Below are positions 44,414 through 55,962 of a DNA stretch of 64,000 nt, piece after piece. Below the pieces are notes generated by a model. That model saw only the letters and a program-made list of their open reading frames with translations. It did no database searches and had not been told where the DNA came from. The position numbers and the translations under genes were made by a program. The DNA comes from Engraulis encrasicolus (lineage: Eukaryota; Chordata; Actinopteri; Clupeiformes; Engraulidae). The stretch is from NCBI RefSeq assembly GCF_034702125.1, contig NC_085857.1, positions 58,437,567 to 58,501,566 of the forward strand. Direction: 5' to 3'. Each line of letters opens with the position of its first letter. Position 1 is the stretch's first letter.

Positions 44414-45716
44414 CAGTATATCACGAAAGTGAATACACCCCTCACAGTTTTGCAGATTTTTGAGTATATCTTTTCATAGGAAAGCATTACAGAAATGTAA
44501 CTTTGACACAATGATTAGTGACCTTTTAACAACATATTTAACTGCTTAAATTTCTTGTTCACTCAGAAAAAAACAAAATACAGCCATTAATGTTTGAACA
44601 TGTACTCACAAAAGTGAGTACACCCCAGATTAAAATCCGGTAGAGAAGGGGCTATGTTGGCTTGAATCGTCTCGAAATGAAACGAAATGAAAAGGGATGA
44701 CAAGGGAGGTCATCAGTGTGCGTTTCAACCTTTCTTTGCATTGAACTTTTACATTTTGAGTCTGCATCTGGCTTAAATAGATTGGTGTGAGATTTGAATG
44801 CAATCCTATGGAGAATATCATGATCTGCTTCAGTAGTCACAGTACATGTTGACATGCATGTTTCTTTTAGGTGTATTTCAGATTGCCAATGTTGACAGCA
44901 TTCATGCATCCCCAAACCATGTCAGTCCCACTACCATGCTTGGCTTATGAGAGGATACACCTTTTTTGTAAAACTCACTTGTTTACCACCACACATGCTT
45001 GACACCATCTAAAGCAAATTTGTTTATCTTGGTCTCAAGAGAGATGAACAGACCAAGGATATGGATCACTGGAACCATGTTGTGTGATCTGAAGAGACCA
45101 AGATAAACAAATTTGCTTTAGATGGTGTCAAGCATGTGTGGTGGTAAACAAGTGAGTTTTACAAAAAAGGTGTATCCTCTCATAAGCCAAGCATGGTAGT
45201 GGGACTGACATGGTTTGGGGATGCATGAATGCTGTCAACATTGGCAATCTGAAATACACCTAAAAGAAACATGCATGTCAACATGCACTGTGACTACTGA
45301 AGCAGATCATGATATTCTCCATAGGATTGCATTCAAATCTCACACCAATCTATTTAAGCCAGATGCAGACTCAAAATGTAAAAGTTCAATGCAAAGAAAG
45401 GTTGAAACGCACACTGATGACCTCCCTTGTCATCCCTTTTCATTTCGATTCATTTCGAGACGATTCGAGCCAACATAGCCCCTTCTCTACCGGATTTTAA
45501 TCTGGGGTGTACTCACTTTTGTGAGTACATGTTCAAACATTAATGGCTGTATTTTGTTTTTTTCTGAGTGAACAAGAAATTTAAGCGGTTAAATATGTTG
45601 TTAAAAGGTCACTAATCATTGTGTCAAAGTTACATTTCTGTAATGCTTTCCTATGAAAAGATACACTCAAAAATCTGCAAAACTGTGAGGGGTGTATTCA
45701 CTTTCGTGATATACTG
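44414..45716. mobile_element. 1.3-kb Tc1-derived fold-back element
   Basis: The two arms of about 620 bp are near-perfect inverse copies, each starting CAGTATATCACGAAAGTGAA, flanked by TA (44,412-44,413; 45,717-45,718). The centre (about 45,038-45,083) contains AGAGAGATGAACAGACCAAGG and GTTGTGTGATCTGAAG, which are also inner sequences of the parental copy at 41,657, so the palindrome arose by fusion of two left halves. Mirror-image frames (MGMHECCQHWQ on both strands) are a direct consequence. Confidence 0.9.
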
Positions 45717-45718
45717 TA

Positions 45719-46214
45719 GTGTTGTATTGCATTTCGGTCATCTAGAAGGGTTACAAAGCTAACTGATATGTTGTAGCTTAATAATTGGCCTACAACGTGA
45801 CACAATTGGTGCACAACTATGGTGACATCGCTGGCATTTCTATTAAGAGGCGCGCACTGCAGAAAGACACTTGCACGAGCATGTGTGTTGCCTGATGTAG
45901 GTTAGATTGCCATATGATGTATACGCAGCTACAGGCAGGGAGAAAGCGAGAGATAGGGAGTTAGCAGCCACATTTTAGTAATTGAGCAATCAGTCTCAGA
46001 AGACTGTAGGATTCATTACATCGTTTTCTATCAAACAGTTGGGTATAAAACAATATTTTGCAAAGCAAACCCCTTCCCATTTCAGTCTGTAAGCAATGAC
46101 ACAAGATGGAAGAGAAATGACAAAAAGCCTGACAAAGGAAAAAACAAAAATGCAAACAAGCAAAAGTTATACACCAGAATGGTCAGTATGGACTTTATGG
46201 AATGGACTTTGAGC
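45719..46214. other. Unassigned, presumed intron
   Basis: Nothing recognised. Confidence 0.35.
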
Positions 46215-46219
46215 ATGTT

Positions 46220-46581
46220 CCAGAAAAAGCATAGGGTCAGAACATCCACGGCTTCATGAAAGAACTTATTCCTCTACTCCTGGAAAAGAAAAAATACCCG
46301 TGATCGAGTATGCCCAGCGTTCTCCCACCACACTTCCAACAAATGCTGATCCAAAAGGCAAACCAAACCCACCCAGACTGATTATGGTAAAACTTCTCAG
46401 TCTTCAGGATAAACAACTGATCCTGCTTCTCGCACGAGAGACAACTGAGCTCTTCTGTCAAGACACCGAGGTCTACATGCACCCCAACTACAGCCATGGT
46501 GCTCTTCTAAACAGTGCTGGACAGACAATCTGGCATACTGGGAAAATGCCCGGTGAGCTGACGCCAATAGGTGGCCGGTGA
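46220..46581 (+). pseudogene. L1-type LINE ORF1 fragment
   Basis: The plus strand reads IHGFMKELIPLLL (near 46,247, in a different frame from what follows), then IEYAQRSPTTLPTNADPKGK, RLIMVKLLSLQDKQLILLLA and FCQDTEVYMHPNYS. This is the RRM/C-terminal part of the L1 ORF1 protein (usual form I-E-R-A-H-R, P-R-x-I-I-V-K-L, D-x-x-x-I-L-x-x-A-R). ORF1p is an RNA-binding chaperone needed for L1 retrotransposition. Only about 90 codons remain and the conserved AHR is AQR. No ORF2 lies next to it, so it is a truncated relic. Confidence 0.75.
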
Positions 46582-46826
46582 TGTCCGTTTAAAAAAATAA
46601 TTGTTATTAATGTTTTTTTATATATATATGTGACCCGCAGCCCACGATTTTGTGCTGACGGCCCTCGGCCCACCTCCAATGAGATCAGCCGTCACATAAA
46701 GAAGTTGGAGGGAGTCTCATTGGTGCATCTGAGTCAGACTGAAGTATTCATTGCGGCCCCACCCCTGTCCTGCATCGCTTACATTTGAGACATAAGCGAA
46801 GGAGAGACCAAAACAAAACGGACTCA
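46582..46826. other. Unassigned stretch
   Basis: Short (TA)n at 46,617-46,630; otherwise nothing. Confidence 0.4.
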
Positions 46827-46965
46827 ATGTTATGGACTCAATGTTAACTGCTAGCATGGGGGTAAATTTGCACTGCCATACTCAGAGAACGATTGAAAGT
46901 AAAGGAGAAAGGTGAAACTCACTTATTTAACTCAAGGGGAGGTGTAATATGAGCTTATTTCCCTT
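46827..46965. mobile_element. Half copy of the palindromic TTAA MITE
   Basis: ACTCAATGTTAACTGCTAGC and TTAACTCAAGGGGAGGTGTAA match the right arm of the element at 29,537-29,869. The left arm is missing. Confidence 0.65.
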
Positions 46966-46974
46966 CACACCCTG

Positions 46975-47042
46975 GACTTGTATATTGTTCACAATGTTAC
47001 TTTTCAAAAGGGGTGAACTCATTATTGCTGTGCACTGTACAT
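46975..47042. mobile_element. Tc1-like terminal fragment
   Basis: GAACTCATTATTGCTGTGCACTGTA is the inverse of the start at 57,108 (CAGTGCACAGCAATAATAAG). Only the terminus remains. Confidence 0.5.
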
Positions 47043-47119
47043 GTAAATATATTGATACATAAATAAATACATTCATACACTCATAGGCCTATATGACTGT
47101 CACCATAGCAACCTCATAC

Positions 47120-47197
47120 CTGTCCTTATTAGGGTGGCATATCTGGAGGGGTGGCCTGTTCAAGGGCTGGTAGAATACCTTGCACTCGGTCATGTTC
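47120..47197 (-). CDS. Exon: loop/linker after the upstream SEA-like domain
   Basis: A 78-nt exon with acceptor TGACTGCCCTGTAG and donor GTATGAGG. The only open frame reads NMTECKVFYQPLNRPP then LQICHPNKD, with two cysteines and the sequon NMT. It enters with one base (CA+G gives Gln with the 49,932 exon) and leaves AG. Upstream in the RNA lies a (UG)n tract of about 65 units ending 11 bases before the acceptor AG. Without homology evidence the identity of the segment is open; the two Cys suggest an extracellular disulphide. Confidence 0.5.
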
Positions 47198-47209
47198 CTA
47201 CAGGGCAGT

Positions 47210-47349
<140 letters not shown>

Positions 47350-47422
47350 TTGTGATGTTTGTCTGTGTACTTAATGTGTATTTCTTTTTAAGATTTTTCG
47401 TCTACTCTGCTGTTTGCATATT

Positions 47423-47426
<4 letters not shown>

Positions 47427-47504
<78 letters not shown>
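47427..47504. repeat. (TG)n microsatellite
   Basis: About 39 TG units. Confidence 0.97.
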
Positions 47505-47511
<7 letters not shown>

Positions 47512-47584
47512 TCCTTCTGCAGTGAGTTCCAAGTGGCTTTTAACAGAGCCCCAGCGGCAACTGACAGCGGCAACTCCATGCCGT

Positions 47585-48005
47585 GCGCGCCAGGACTGAA
47601 AACATTTCAGACGACCAGCCTTCTGTCAGCTACGCTCACACTATTCTGACAGGCAGCTCTCCTCCTATGCTCTTGTCGCTTTCGCTACAACCTTTTTTAA
47701 CTATTAGGCCTATTAGGCTACTAGCACGAACCTTGCTGTAACAGGCTGCCTTTTTAAACGCGAGGGCCTGACCGTTTCAATAACAGGACTTACGCAGATT
47801 ATGCCCAGAGCTACTTCTGCTCTGTAAGGTTCTGTGTTGGTGAATGCTTGTAGTACCTACTTGTAACAGTAATACAAGTAGAAAAGGAGTGGTTGTGGAA
47901 CGAAATTGCGACAAGGGCAGAGGTGGAGAGCTGACTGTCAGAGTCGTGTGAGCGTAGAGCTGTCAGTTGTCCTGTTCCGAGTCCTGGCGCAACTAAGTTG
48001 GAAAG
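47585..48005. mobile_element. MITE-like inverted repeat
   Basis: GCGCCAGGACTG, GTCAGCTACGCTCACAC, GCAGCTCTCCTCC and CTTGTCGCTTTCG at 47,588-47,690 are mirrored at 47,885-47,995 (GAAATTGCGACAAGG, GGTGGAGAGCTGACTG, GTGTGAGCGTAGAGC, GAGTCCTGGCGC). The arms are imperfect, about 110 bp. The centre is 47,700-47,880. Confidence 0.65.
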
Positions 48006-48114
48006 CCCACGCCATCGGAAAGAAAAAAACAGACAAACAAAAAAATCAACGACGACGCTATAGCCTAGAAGTAACAAAGGAAACGAAGATTCCAGTGATA
48101 TTATTTACTTTTAG

Positions 48115-48625
48115 TTAAACATTGTCATTTTGTTGCGCATGGTAGAGAAGAGCTCCTCCTCTCTCTTCTCCTTTTCGTCTCATATCTTCTCCTTCCTTCT
48201 TTGAGGTCTGCGTATGTGAGGCTTTGTAGTGTTTGGCTGTGTGTTTGGTTAGGCTACTGTATGTTAAAGGTCTGTTATGTGAGTGGCTTGTGATGTGATT
48301 CACTGTTTTCAGAGGAATGGAATGAAAACAAATGACATTGATTAGGCCTAAGTAATGAAAGTAAAACATAAAGCAGAAGTTTAAAAAATAATGAAAAAAA
48401 AAATGTAATATGCTTTTTATGTCGGCATATGGTATGTAGGCCGATAGTGTATCTGTGTTGTGGAAATAGTTGAACAAAATGACCATAATTTAAAAAATAA
48501 CTAGCCTAACGCATTGTTTATTTTTGGTGAGATAAAAAAAAGGCTAGTTGAACTTCTATTTGGCTGTCCTCTAGCCGAATTGGCTGGTGATGGAAGAAGT
48601 TAATTTAGAGCCCTGGTTACATTCA
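48115..48625 (+). repeat. Dispersed repeat, copy B of 2,030-2,625
   Basis: See the shared words listed for 2,030-2,625. The right end AGTTAATTTAGAGCCCTGG is common to both copies. Confidence 0.55.
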
Positions 48626-49082
48626 ACTGAGTGATTATCAGAATGCCATTCAAATGAGCCAGTTTTTTTAATGGCTCTTTGAAAGGAACGAGCCACAATG
48701 ATCCAGATCTCGTCACAGACCCATGAATCTCTAGTGAAATGCAGATCCAAACTGACAGGCGGACAACAGATGCGTCCGTCTATGCCAATGGTTCTCCCGG
48801 TGTCTGTCTGTGTTATTGCATTCTGTTCTATGGGGCATTTGAAATGGCACTTAAGGATGAGACTGAATTGTGTTTAGGGGGCTTGTTGTGGAGCATCTGG
48901 TGTCGTGCGTAAAGTGCAAATTCTTGTGGTGTTGCTTGTCACTACTCCAACTCTGAACAGACAAAGTATTTTTCTTGTTATTTATTTCTTAACAAAAGTA
49001 GTCGAACGCATGATCAAGAGCTGTATCTGCGCGCGTGGTGTGCTGTCCAAAACAGACTAGACCTCTCCATCCCCTGCTTTGC
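48626..49082. other. Unassigned, presumed intron
   Basis: Nothing recognised. Confidence 0.35.
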
Positions 49083-49405
49083 AGTTCTGGGCAGTTCTGG
49101 TAAACGCCTTCCTGGTTCACAAACATGCAATGCATCTCATAAATGAATCTGATAGGCCCTACCTTATTGATTTTATTCTCATGGACTCACTTGCCAAACT
49201 TTCTGCCCAGCTTGTTGTCCCAGTCAGCCGCAGGTGACTGGTACATAACATTAGGGACAGTTCTAGACCACTAGTAAACGCACTCCTGGCTCGCAAACAT
49301 TCAACGCAACTCATAAATTATACCTTATTGATTTTATTCTCATGGACTCGATCGCCAAACTTTCTGCCCTGCTTGTTGTCCCAGCTAGCCGCCGCTACTG
49401 GTTAG
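49083..49405 (+). repeat. Two-unit tandem duplication, period about 174 bp
   Basis: CAGTTCTGGTAAACGCCTTCC near 49,090 and CTAGTAAACGCACTCC near 49,270 begin two units. Both contain ACCTTATTGATTTTATTCTC, ATGGACTC, GCCAAACTTTCTGCCC and TTGTTGTCCCAG. Moderate divergence. Confidence 0.8.
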
Positions 49406-49436
49406 TAATAATGTAATATTATATTATATTATAGGC

Positions 49437-49551
49437 CTATTATATTACATTACATTACATTACATTACATTACATTACATTACATTACATTATATTATAT
49501 TATATTATATTATATTATATTATATTATATTATATTATACTATATTATATA
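49437..49551. repeat. (TTACA)n then (TTATA)n pentanucleotide repeat
   Basis: About nine TTACA units followed by about twelve TTATA units. Confidence 0.95.
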
Positions 49552-49931
49552 TTTTTCTCTTGGCTTCCTCTGAAAAATAACGCACGCCACGCTACTGGTG
49601 GGACGCATCTAAAAATGTGTTTTTGCAGGTTAGGGGTGCGTTTCTCAAACTGCTTCTTAGGTTAGCACTGAATTACAAATGTTCTTCAGTAGTTTCTCTT
49701 TCTTGAGGGCGAAATACATTTTTTATCTCGAAAGCCACCAAAAGTAGTTCTATTACTTTCAGAAGTCCACACCTGTACTACCTGTGTGTGTGTGTGATGT
49801 ACTTCCCCTTCACCGGCAGGGACCCCTCCCACTTGTCACCGCCTACGGAGCTCCATAGATAGGCTCTCTGTGGACCCCCCCCCTGGAGGTGGAGATGGAG
49901 GGCGCAGAAGCAGTGCAGCAAAGCTACTTAC
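49552..49931. other. Unassigned, intron just downstream of the 49,932 exon
   Basis: No repeat is recognised; a C-run at about 49,876-49,885. Confidence 0.4.
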
Positions 49932-50008
49932 TGAATGGCGGTTATGACAACCAAGGGTTCGTTGTCTAGATCACTGTCTTGAAATGCTTTTTCCATAGCT
50001 TCTGCGAT
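49932..50008 (-). CDS. Exon: helix and strand of the upstream SEA-like domain
   Basis: A 77-nt exon with acceptor GTTGTGTCCATACAG and a consensus donor GTAAGTAG. Only frame 0 is open: IAEAMEKAFQDSDLD then NEPLVVITAIQ (the last codon split). An amphipathic helix, an acidic loop and a hydrophobic strand suit the middle of an SEA domain, and the helix follows naturally on NTTAINE encoded by the 60,685 exon. It ends with CA, completed to Gln by the first base of the 47,120 exon. Signals and phase are both good. Function beyond an extracellular module is not inferable. Confidence 0.6.
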
Positions 50009-50162
50009 CTGTATGGACACAACACACACACACTATTATTATCACCACACACACTGTACATTCATTCACTGAAACACAAACACATACGGTACACACAAAT
50101 ACAAATACAAACACACACACACGTACACACACACATTCACAGTACAGAGAATAGATCATATA

Positions 50163-51764
50163 CAGTGAGGAGAATAAGTATTTGATCCCTTGCTGATTTT
50201 GTTGGTTTGCCCACTAATAAAGACATGATCAGTCTTTAATGTTAATGATAATATGTATTCTAATATGGAGAGACAGAATATCAAAAAGAAAATCCAGAAA
50301 TTAACTCTAAAGAATATATATTAATTGATTTATATTTCATTGAGGGAAATAAGTATTTGATCCCCTGCTAACCATTAAGAGTTCTGATCCCGCAGATCAA
50401 ATGGCACTTCCAATCAACTTGTTATCTGAATTGAACACACCTGTTAATAGTAACCTGCACAAAATACACATTGAATCTGCAGAATCAGTCCATAGAATCA
50501 GTCAATCAATCAAACTAAACTCACCAACATGGGACAGACCAAAAAGCTGTCAAAGGATGTCAGGGACAAGATTTTAGAACCCAACAAGACTGAAATGGGC
50601 TCCTGGATATTAAGGAGCAAACTGTTGGTGCATTTCTTCCCAATTTTAGGACATACAAAATGATCACCAATCATCAGTCTTAGGCCTGTCTATGGTTCCA
50701 TACAAGATTTGACCTTGTGGGAATGTAATAACCAGAAAAACGAGATAAAGCCCCTTTAGTACTGTATGAGAGGAGCGAGGAAATGATCTCAAGGCAGCTG
50801 GGACCTCAATCACTAAGAAAACTATCGGAAACACTTAATACCACAGGGAATTAAAATCCTGCAGTGCATGTATGGTACCCCTGCTTCAGAAGGAACCTGT
50901 TCAGGCTCACCTGAGGTTTGGCAATGAACATCAAACTGGATTAGGATATGATTGGGAGGTGCTGGAATCAGATGAACCAAAATCAAACTGTTTGGCATTA
51001 ACACAACTCATTGTGTTTGGAGGAAGAGAAATGCTGCCTATGATCCCAAGAACAACACCTTCTCCAACATCATACATGTAAGTGGTAAGATTATGTTTTA
51101 AGGTTGTTTGTCTGGCCAAGACACAGGACAACTTCACATCGTCAAGAAATGGATGGAGGGAGACATGTAAACGTACAATGCTGCATGCCAACCTCTTTCC
51201 CACCACCACTAGACTGAAGGTGGGTCATGAATTGGCCTCCCAATATGATAATAATCCATAACATACAGCCCAAGCAACGAAGGAGTAGCTCAAGCAGAAG
51301 CACATTAAGGTCATGAAGTGGCCTAGACAGTTTCCAAACATTAACCCTATAATAATCATGTGACGGGAACAGAAGCTCCCATTTGCCAAGCTACAGTCAT
51401 ACAACTTCAATGATTTAGAGATGATCTGCAAAGAAAAGTGGACAAAAATCCTTTCTAATATAGGCCTATCCACAAACATTGTCATTAACTGAAAGAAACA
51501 TCTGACCTCTGTATGAGAAAACAAGGGCTTTGCCACCAAGTATTTTGTCTTCTTTGACTAGAGGGGTCAAATACTTATTTTCCTCAATGGAATACAAATC
51601 AATTAAAATATATTCTTCAAAGCTATTTTCTGGATTTTCTTTTTGATATTCTGTCTCTCCATATTAGAATACATTTTGTCATTAATATTATAGAATGATC
51701 ATGTCTTTATTAGTGGGCAAACCAACAAAATCAACGAGGGATCAAATACTTATTCTCCTCACTG
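50163..51764 (+). mobile_element. Tc1-like transposon, full length but inactive
   Basis: The ends CAGTGAGGAGAATAAGTATT and its inverse AATACTTATTCTCCTCACTG are perfect and flanked by TA (50,161-50,162; 51,765-51,766). It is 1.6 kb. It serves as the uninterrupted reference for the copy at 38,849-41,580. The terminal inverted repeats extend over roughly 180 bp. Confidence 0.9.
50528..51500 (+). pseudogene. Tc1-like transposase pseudogene
   Basis: It starts near MGQTKKLSKDVRDKILE (HTH domain). Downstream in several frames one reads LFGINTTHCVWRKRN, AAYDPKNN, CLSGQDTGQLHIV and KKWMEGDM, the DDE-domain segments of Tc1 transposases (usual form K-x-x-L-F-G, x-V-W-R, Y-x-P-K, W-G-C-F). Stops and frameshifts throughout prevent translation. 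Confidence 0.75.
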
Positions 51765-51766
51765 TA

Positions 51767-53029
51767 TAATATGTGGATGAAAGACACCACTTTTTGTGTT
51801 CCTATGATTTGTTTTAGTAGGAAAGGTTCAACGGAAATAGACTCATAATATACTTAAATAAAATATTGTTTTTGAAACCAAGAACAATTTATTTTTATTT
51901 TAATCAATGTTGGTAGAATAATGAGGGTATAAAGGTCAAAAATAAAGTACCGGAGTAATGGTAAAAACATGAACTACAAATTTCAACCTGTTCAAAACGA
52001 AAATACTTCGGCATAATTCTACATTTGTCATTGTAAGATCCGAGATTGATGGATGATGTAAAAATGATACTGGCGCTGTTATCTTGGCAAAAGATTGCGT
52101 AGGGGGGGCATTCCCCCATGGCCATTTTAGGTGTGATCCCAACCCCCATAGTGTCACCAGCCCTAGCAAGACAAAGGCCTTTTGGTCACCTCTACACTCT
52201 ATAGTATTTAAAGAGATGATAATGAGCAGCCCTTAAAATCATTCTCTGCTCTCACACACGAGTTGTAAGTGAGGTGAAGGTCATCTTGTTTAACAGTGAC
52301 GAAAATAATCAGAATATAATTTTGACATTGACATTGTCACTTGTGTTTCCTGAATGTCAAGGAGCCATTTTTTCATTTGTGTCAGAAGAAATGACACAAC
52401 ACAGAAGGTACCTTGATTAACATACCTGCTACATGACCAGTTGTTTCTTTAAATCTGATTAATTTAACATTTTCTGAACATGTTCACAGGTTACAGGTTT
52501 GTTGTCACAGGTTACATGTTTCATAGTGACAAAGTTACAGTCCTCTATTTCCATGTACTGACAACTTTTTTTTCACGTTTTGTCCAAAGTAATTTAGAAA
52601 ATGGCAAGAGTTTTCAGGATTTTTCCTGCCATAAGTGTGGACTCACTTTCTCATTTATGCATTCTATTTATTTTCTTAGATTTTCAGTGTGTATTTTCAT
52701 GGAGGGCATTAAAACTGTGCATGAACACATGTAGAATTATGTGCACACTAAAAAATATAATTCTAGCTGTTGTCCAACAGCAATGTCAGCTGTCCATCCA
52801 CCTGACGTCAACACGGCACAACTGAAGGCCCCACACATTTCAATAAGCTTTTTTTGTGTCTATTTCCAAGTAAAAATGCCCAGTCAGTCATATCAATCTT
52901 AATTGAACGTTAAAAACCTCCAATAACTCACTAGATTTGTAGAACTAGAGTTTTGAGACCTAGTTTTAAACGATTGCCAATACAAGCATTTTACAGACAT
53001 TTTCTTGATCTAATATTGAGACACAGACA
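51767..53029. other. Unassigned, presumed intron
   Basis: No exon signals with an open frame, no repeat ends and no RNA gene are recognised. The stretch is A/T-rich. Confidence 0.35.
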
Positions 53030-53612
53030 GTTACTTTACTTTACTTACTTAACCCCATCACGCCATTCGGCGCATAGGGCAGCAACAAAGTCTCTCCACT
53101 TCGATCTGTCGGTAGCCAACTTCTCGATGGTCCCCCAGCTCTGATGGTACTGCTGGAGCTCCTTCTCGATGGTTCGTCGCCATGTTATTTTTGGCCTCCC
53201 TTTCTTCCTTTTGCCTTCTGGGGTCCAGTGTAGTGCGACTCTTGGAATTGCGTTGGGTTCCATTCTGATTACATGGCCGATCCAGGTCCATCTGCGCTTC
53301 TTGAAGATGGATTGCATATTTTCTTGTTGGGTGATGTTGAGGAGGTTATTGTTGGAGATGGTTTTGGGCCAGTAGATGTGTAGGATTTTCCGCAGGGATG
53401 ATGTATGAAAGGTGGAGAGTTTGTGCAGGTCACCTTCAGTTGTTTTCCAGCATTCTGCACCATATAGCAGAGTAGATATGACGCAGCTTTGGTAGAGTCG
53501 GAATTTTGTTTTGTTGCTGTATTGTTTTGAGTTCCATACCTTCCTTAATCTTGTGAAGCTTGTCTGTGCTTTGTTGATCCGGTTCAGGATATCTTTACTG
53601 GTTCCCCCAGTC
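53030..53612 (-). mobile_element. 5'-truncated RTE-like LINE with short-repeat tail
   Basis: The element ends on its 3' side in GTTAAGTAAGTAAAGTAAAG, a tail of short tandem units as in RTE/BovB-type LINEs. The 5' end is truncated near 53,612, which is typical of target-primed reverse transcription that stopped early. Confidence 0.75.
53045..53608 (-). pseudogene. C-terminal part of an RTE-like LINE ORF2
   Basis: One uninterrupted frame of about 187 codons reads LNRINKAQTSFTRLRKVW, STLLYGAECWKTTE, LRKILHIYWPK, RRWTWIGHVIRME, IPRVALHWTPEGKRKKGRPK, TWRRTIEKEL and KWRDFVAALC. The order Y-G-A-E-x-W, W-x-G-H-x-x-R, G-x-R-x-x-G-R-P and W-R-x-T is the region after the reverse transcriptase in RTE-type elements. 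The frame is intact to its stop, so the insertion is fairly young, but without endonuclease and RT it cannot act. Confidence 0.8.
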
Positions 53613-53953
53613 AGTTACTTGGAGAGGTCAAACATGTATTGGAGGGAATCTGTAGCAGGGTTTCCCACTTTTACTTTTAGTTTTAGTACCACTGTTTCGC
53701 CTAGATAACCAGCTAGGTTTGACCAAGTGATCCATTATCAGATAAAGAAAATACTACTTGTATTGCCTGTATCAATTAAGATTGACTTGACTCACTGGGT
53801 ATTATTACTTGAAAATAGACGGAGAATTGTTGAAATGTATGTGGCCCTCAGTTTTGCTATGTTGACGTCACTGTTCGGCATTTTTTATTCTTTTTTAATA
53901 ATTGTTTTTATTTTTATATATATTTTCATTTGTTTATCAAGCACATAATTATC
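53613..53953. other. Unassigned, presumed intron
   Basis: Nothing recognised. Confidence 0.4.
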
Positions 53954-54149
53954 AGGGGTGGGCATTGATTATTTTTTTAAAGATCGCCTCTCAACGTTAT
54001 TTCATTAATACTGCCGTGTTCCCCAATGTTATTGAATGTGTTACGCGTTGGTCCTGTTTTAAAAAACGCGCTGGTTGCTTTGTTTCAAGACGTTTTTGCA
54101 AGCTGGCAAGGTGGCTTGTGGAGAAACGAGAGAGTGTTCCGTGTTTCTC

Positions 54150-54235
54150 GTGGAAATGCGTCTCTGATTGGCTCACTCCTCCTGCTCTCGAAGAAACGCG
54201 TCTCTGATTGGCTCAGTCCTCAAGTTCTTGGAGAG
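54150..54235 (+). repeat. Two-unit tandem repeat with GCGTCTCTGATTGGCTCA
   Basis: TGCGTCTCTGATTGGCTCACTCCTC at about 54,156 and CGCGTCTCTGATTGGCTCAGTCCTC at about 54,197; period about 41 bp. Confidence 0.75.
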
Positions 54236-54767
54236 AATGTAATGGCAAACAGAGTCGCCACTTCCCCTGGTGGTACTGCACTATAGGGGCGCCAGCGGAG
54301 GCGTGCAGGCTCCATTCAGGGCTGTGCTCTTTCGACAGCGACCCCTAGGCTTGCTGCAGGCACGGAGCAACCAGAGTGAGTTGGCTTTATGTATGAGGCT
54401 TTGTGCTGTGTGTGTACCTGAGAGTAGCAACCAGCTGATAGCTAAGCTAAGCTATGTTTCGGGCCACCAGACGTTGCTTGTTTTGAAAACAAGCAGAAAA
54501 AAAATTACTCGACATGTTTTTAGATAAATGGGTCGATATAAACCTTTGTGGGCAACGCCTTCTTTCGACGTGACGAAACACAGAAAGGCTTTCGTGATTC
54601 GCTCGTTTCTCTGCATTATTTATGTAAATTGGGAAACACCGGGAAACACAGCCAGGAGAGTTGACGCACCGCAATGAGAGCCTTGCAAGTGAGTTTAACT
54701 TGGGGTGACCGTCCGATCTTCGAAAGGAGTGAGTAAAACTGAGTTTTATCGGAAGTTGGCCTTTAAA

Positions 54768-54832
54768 TCTAGATTAATCTCACTGTAATTATGAAATTAA
54801 TCTAGATTAATCTAGATTAATCTATATCAAAA
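54768..54832. repeat. (ATTAATCTAG)n short tandem array
   Basis: Four or five units of TCTAGATTAA, self-complementary. Confidence 0.85.
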
Positions 54833-55163
54833 TGACTCATTCAGAATAGGCACGGTACCGAAATAATGATGAAAAAAGACCTTGGGGGTTTCTTAAGACA
54901 GATGGTGCATTACACCAGAGCTCATCTATTTTTTCCAAAATGCATCTCAACTTCAAAAGAATGGTCATGTTGATACTTGGTGATGAAAAAATCACTGCAA
55001 TATTTGTAAAGTGTATCGAATATGTTAGGAAGCATTTACACTGACACTGAAGATGTAGAGTTGTGGAGGCAAATACAGATAAATTACATTATAAATGAAT
55101 AAATTACAGATAAATCTAACATTTAAGCTACTTAAACAAAATGACCTCAGCAATTCAGCATTT

Positions 55164-55164
<1 letters not shown>

Positions 55165-55197
<33 letters not shown>
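55165..55197. repeat. (GA)n microsatellite
   Basis: About 16 GA units. Confidence 0.95.
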
Positions 55198-55199
<2 letters not shown>

Positions 55200-55962
55200 C
55201 TGCCACTGACTGTTACTGTAAAAAGAGCGGCGGCTCCTTAAAAAGAGGGAGGAGCAAACTATCCACAGCTACTATCCCAGTCTCCTAGCATTCTAGAACC
55301 TACAGCACTGGCCCACGGCGATTTGGCGCAAACATGACAGTTGTTCTCAGAGTTAGAATGCCAGAGTAGTTACAACTCGAAATTAATTGAGTTTGCAAAA
55401 AAAAAAAAAACATCAAGCGCGAAAACCGTCTGACATCGCAAATGCGTGATCGCAACACAATCACACAAACATTCAGTGAGAGTAGCCTAGATATTGACAG
55501 TTTTAGTTTGACAATCTTCAAAATGCATATCACACGGAATGTTTTGCAATTATGGCACAGGCAAGATGGAAGTTGTTTATGTGTTCCATGCAATGCGTGA
55601 GGAAATGTAGGCTATGTCGGGCTGGTACTCACACAATAATGTCTCTCTATGGTTCACCTCCAACAATTAAGTCTCTCTAGTCTAGCACTTATAAAAAAGC
55701 ACTCAAACAACACCTACCACGACAGAGAGATTAATGTTTTCAGCATGCAAACACTATTCATATTTAGTAGCCTAGGTCTGCAGAAGCAACAGGTGGATAG
55801 GAGAAGCGACTGGAGCGTCTGTCAATCAAACACTATGGTGACGCGAACCCAACCTCCAAACTCATATTTTGAGAATAGATTAACGTGCGATATGTTCTTT
55901 ATCGCGCGACAAGAGTCTCATATTATCGCAGCACATTAACGCCGATAACGGCCCACTACTAA

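Larger units (their letters stand above)
53954..55962. mobile_element. Possible hAT-like element with AGGGGTGGGC / GCCCAC ends
   Basis: CAGGGGTGGGCATTGATTATT at 53,954 and ATTAACGCCGATAACGGCCC, then ACTACTAA, at 55,936 resemble the two ends of a fish repeat with ATTAATCTAGATTAAT-rich subterminal DNA, which is present at 54,768-54,832. I could not find a matching 8-bp duplication. No transposase frame is seen. Confidence 0.35.

Noticed and set aside
44652..45478. Identical 87-codon frames on opposite strands
   Set aside because: They are mirror images produced by the fold-back element, not two genes.
47500..47645. Plus-strand exon after a strong acceptor TTTTCCTTCTGCAG (EFQVAFNRAPAATDSG)
   Set aside because: Most of the frame lies in an inverted-repeat MITE-like element whose second arm is at 47,885-47,995; the strand is opposite to the host gene and no partner exon is seen.
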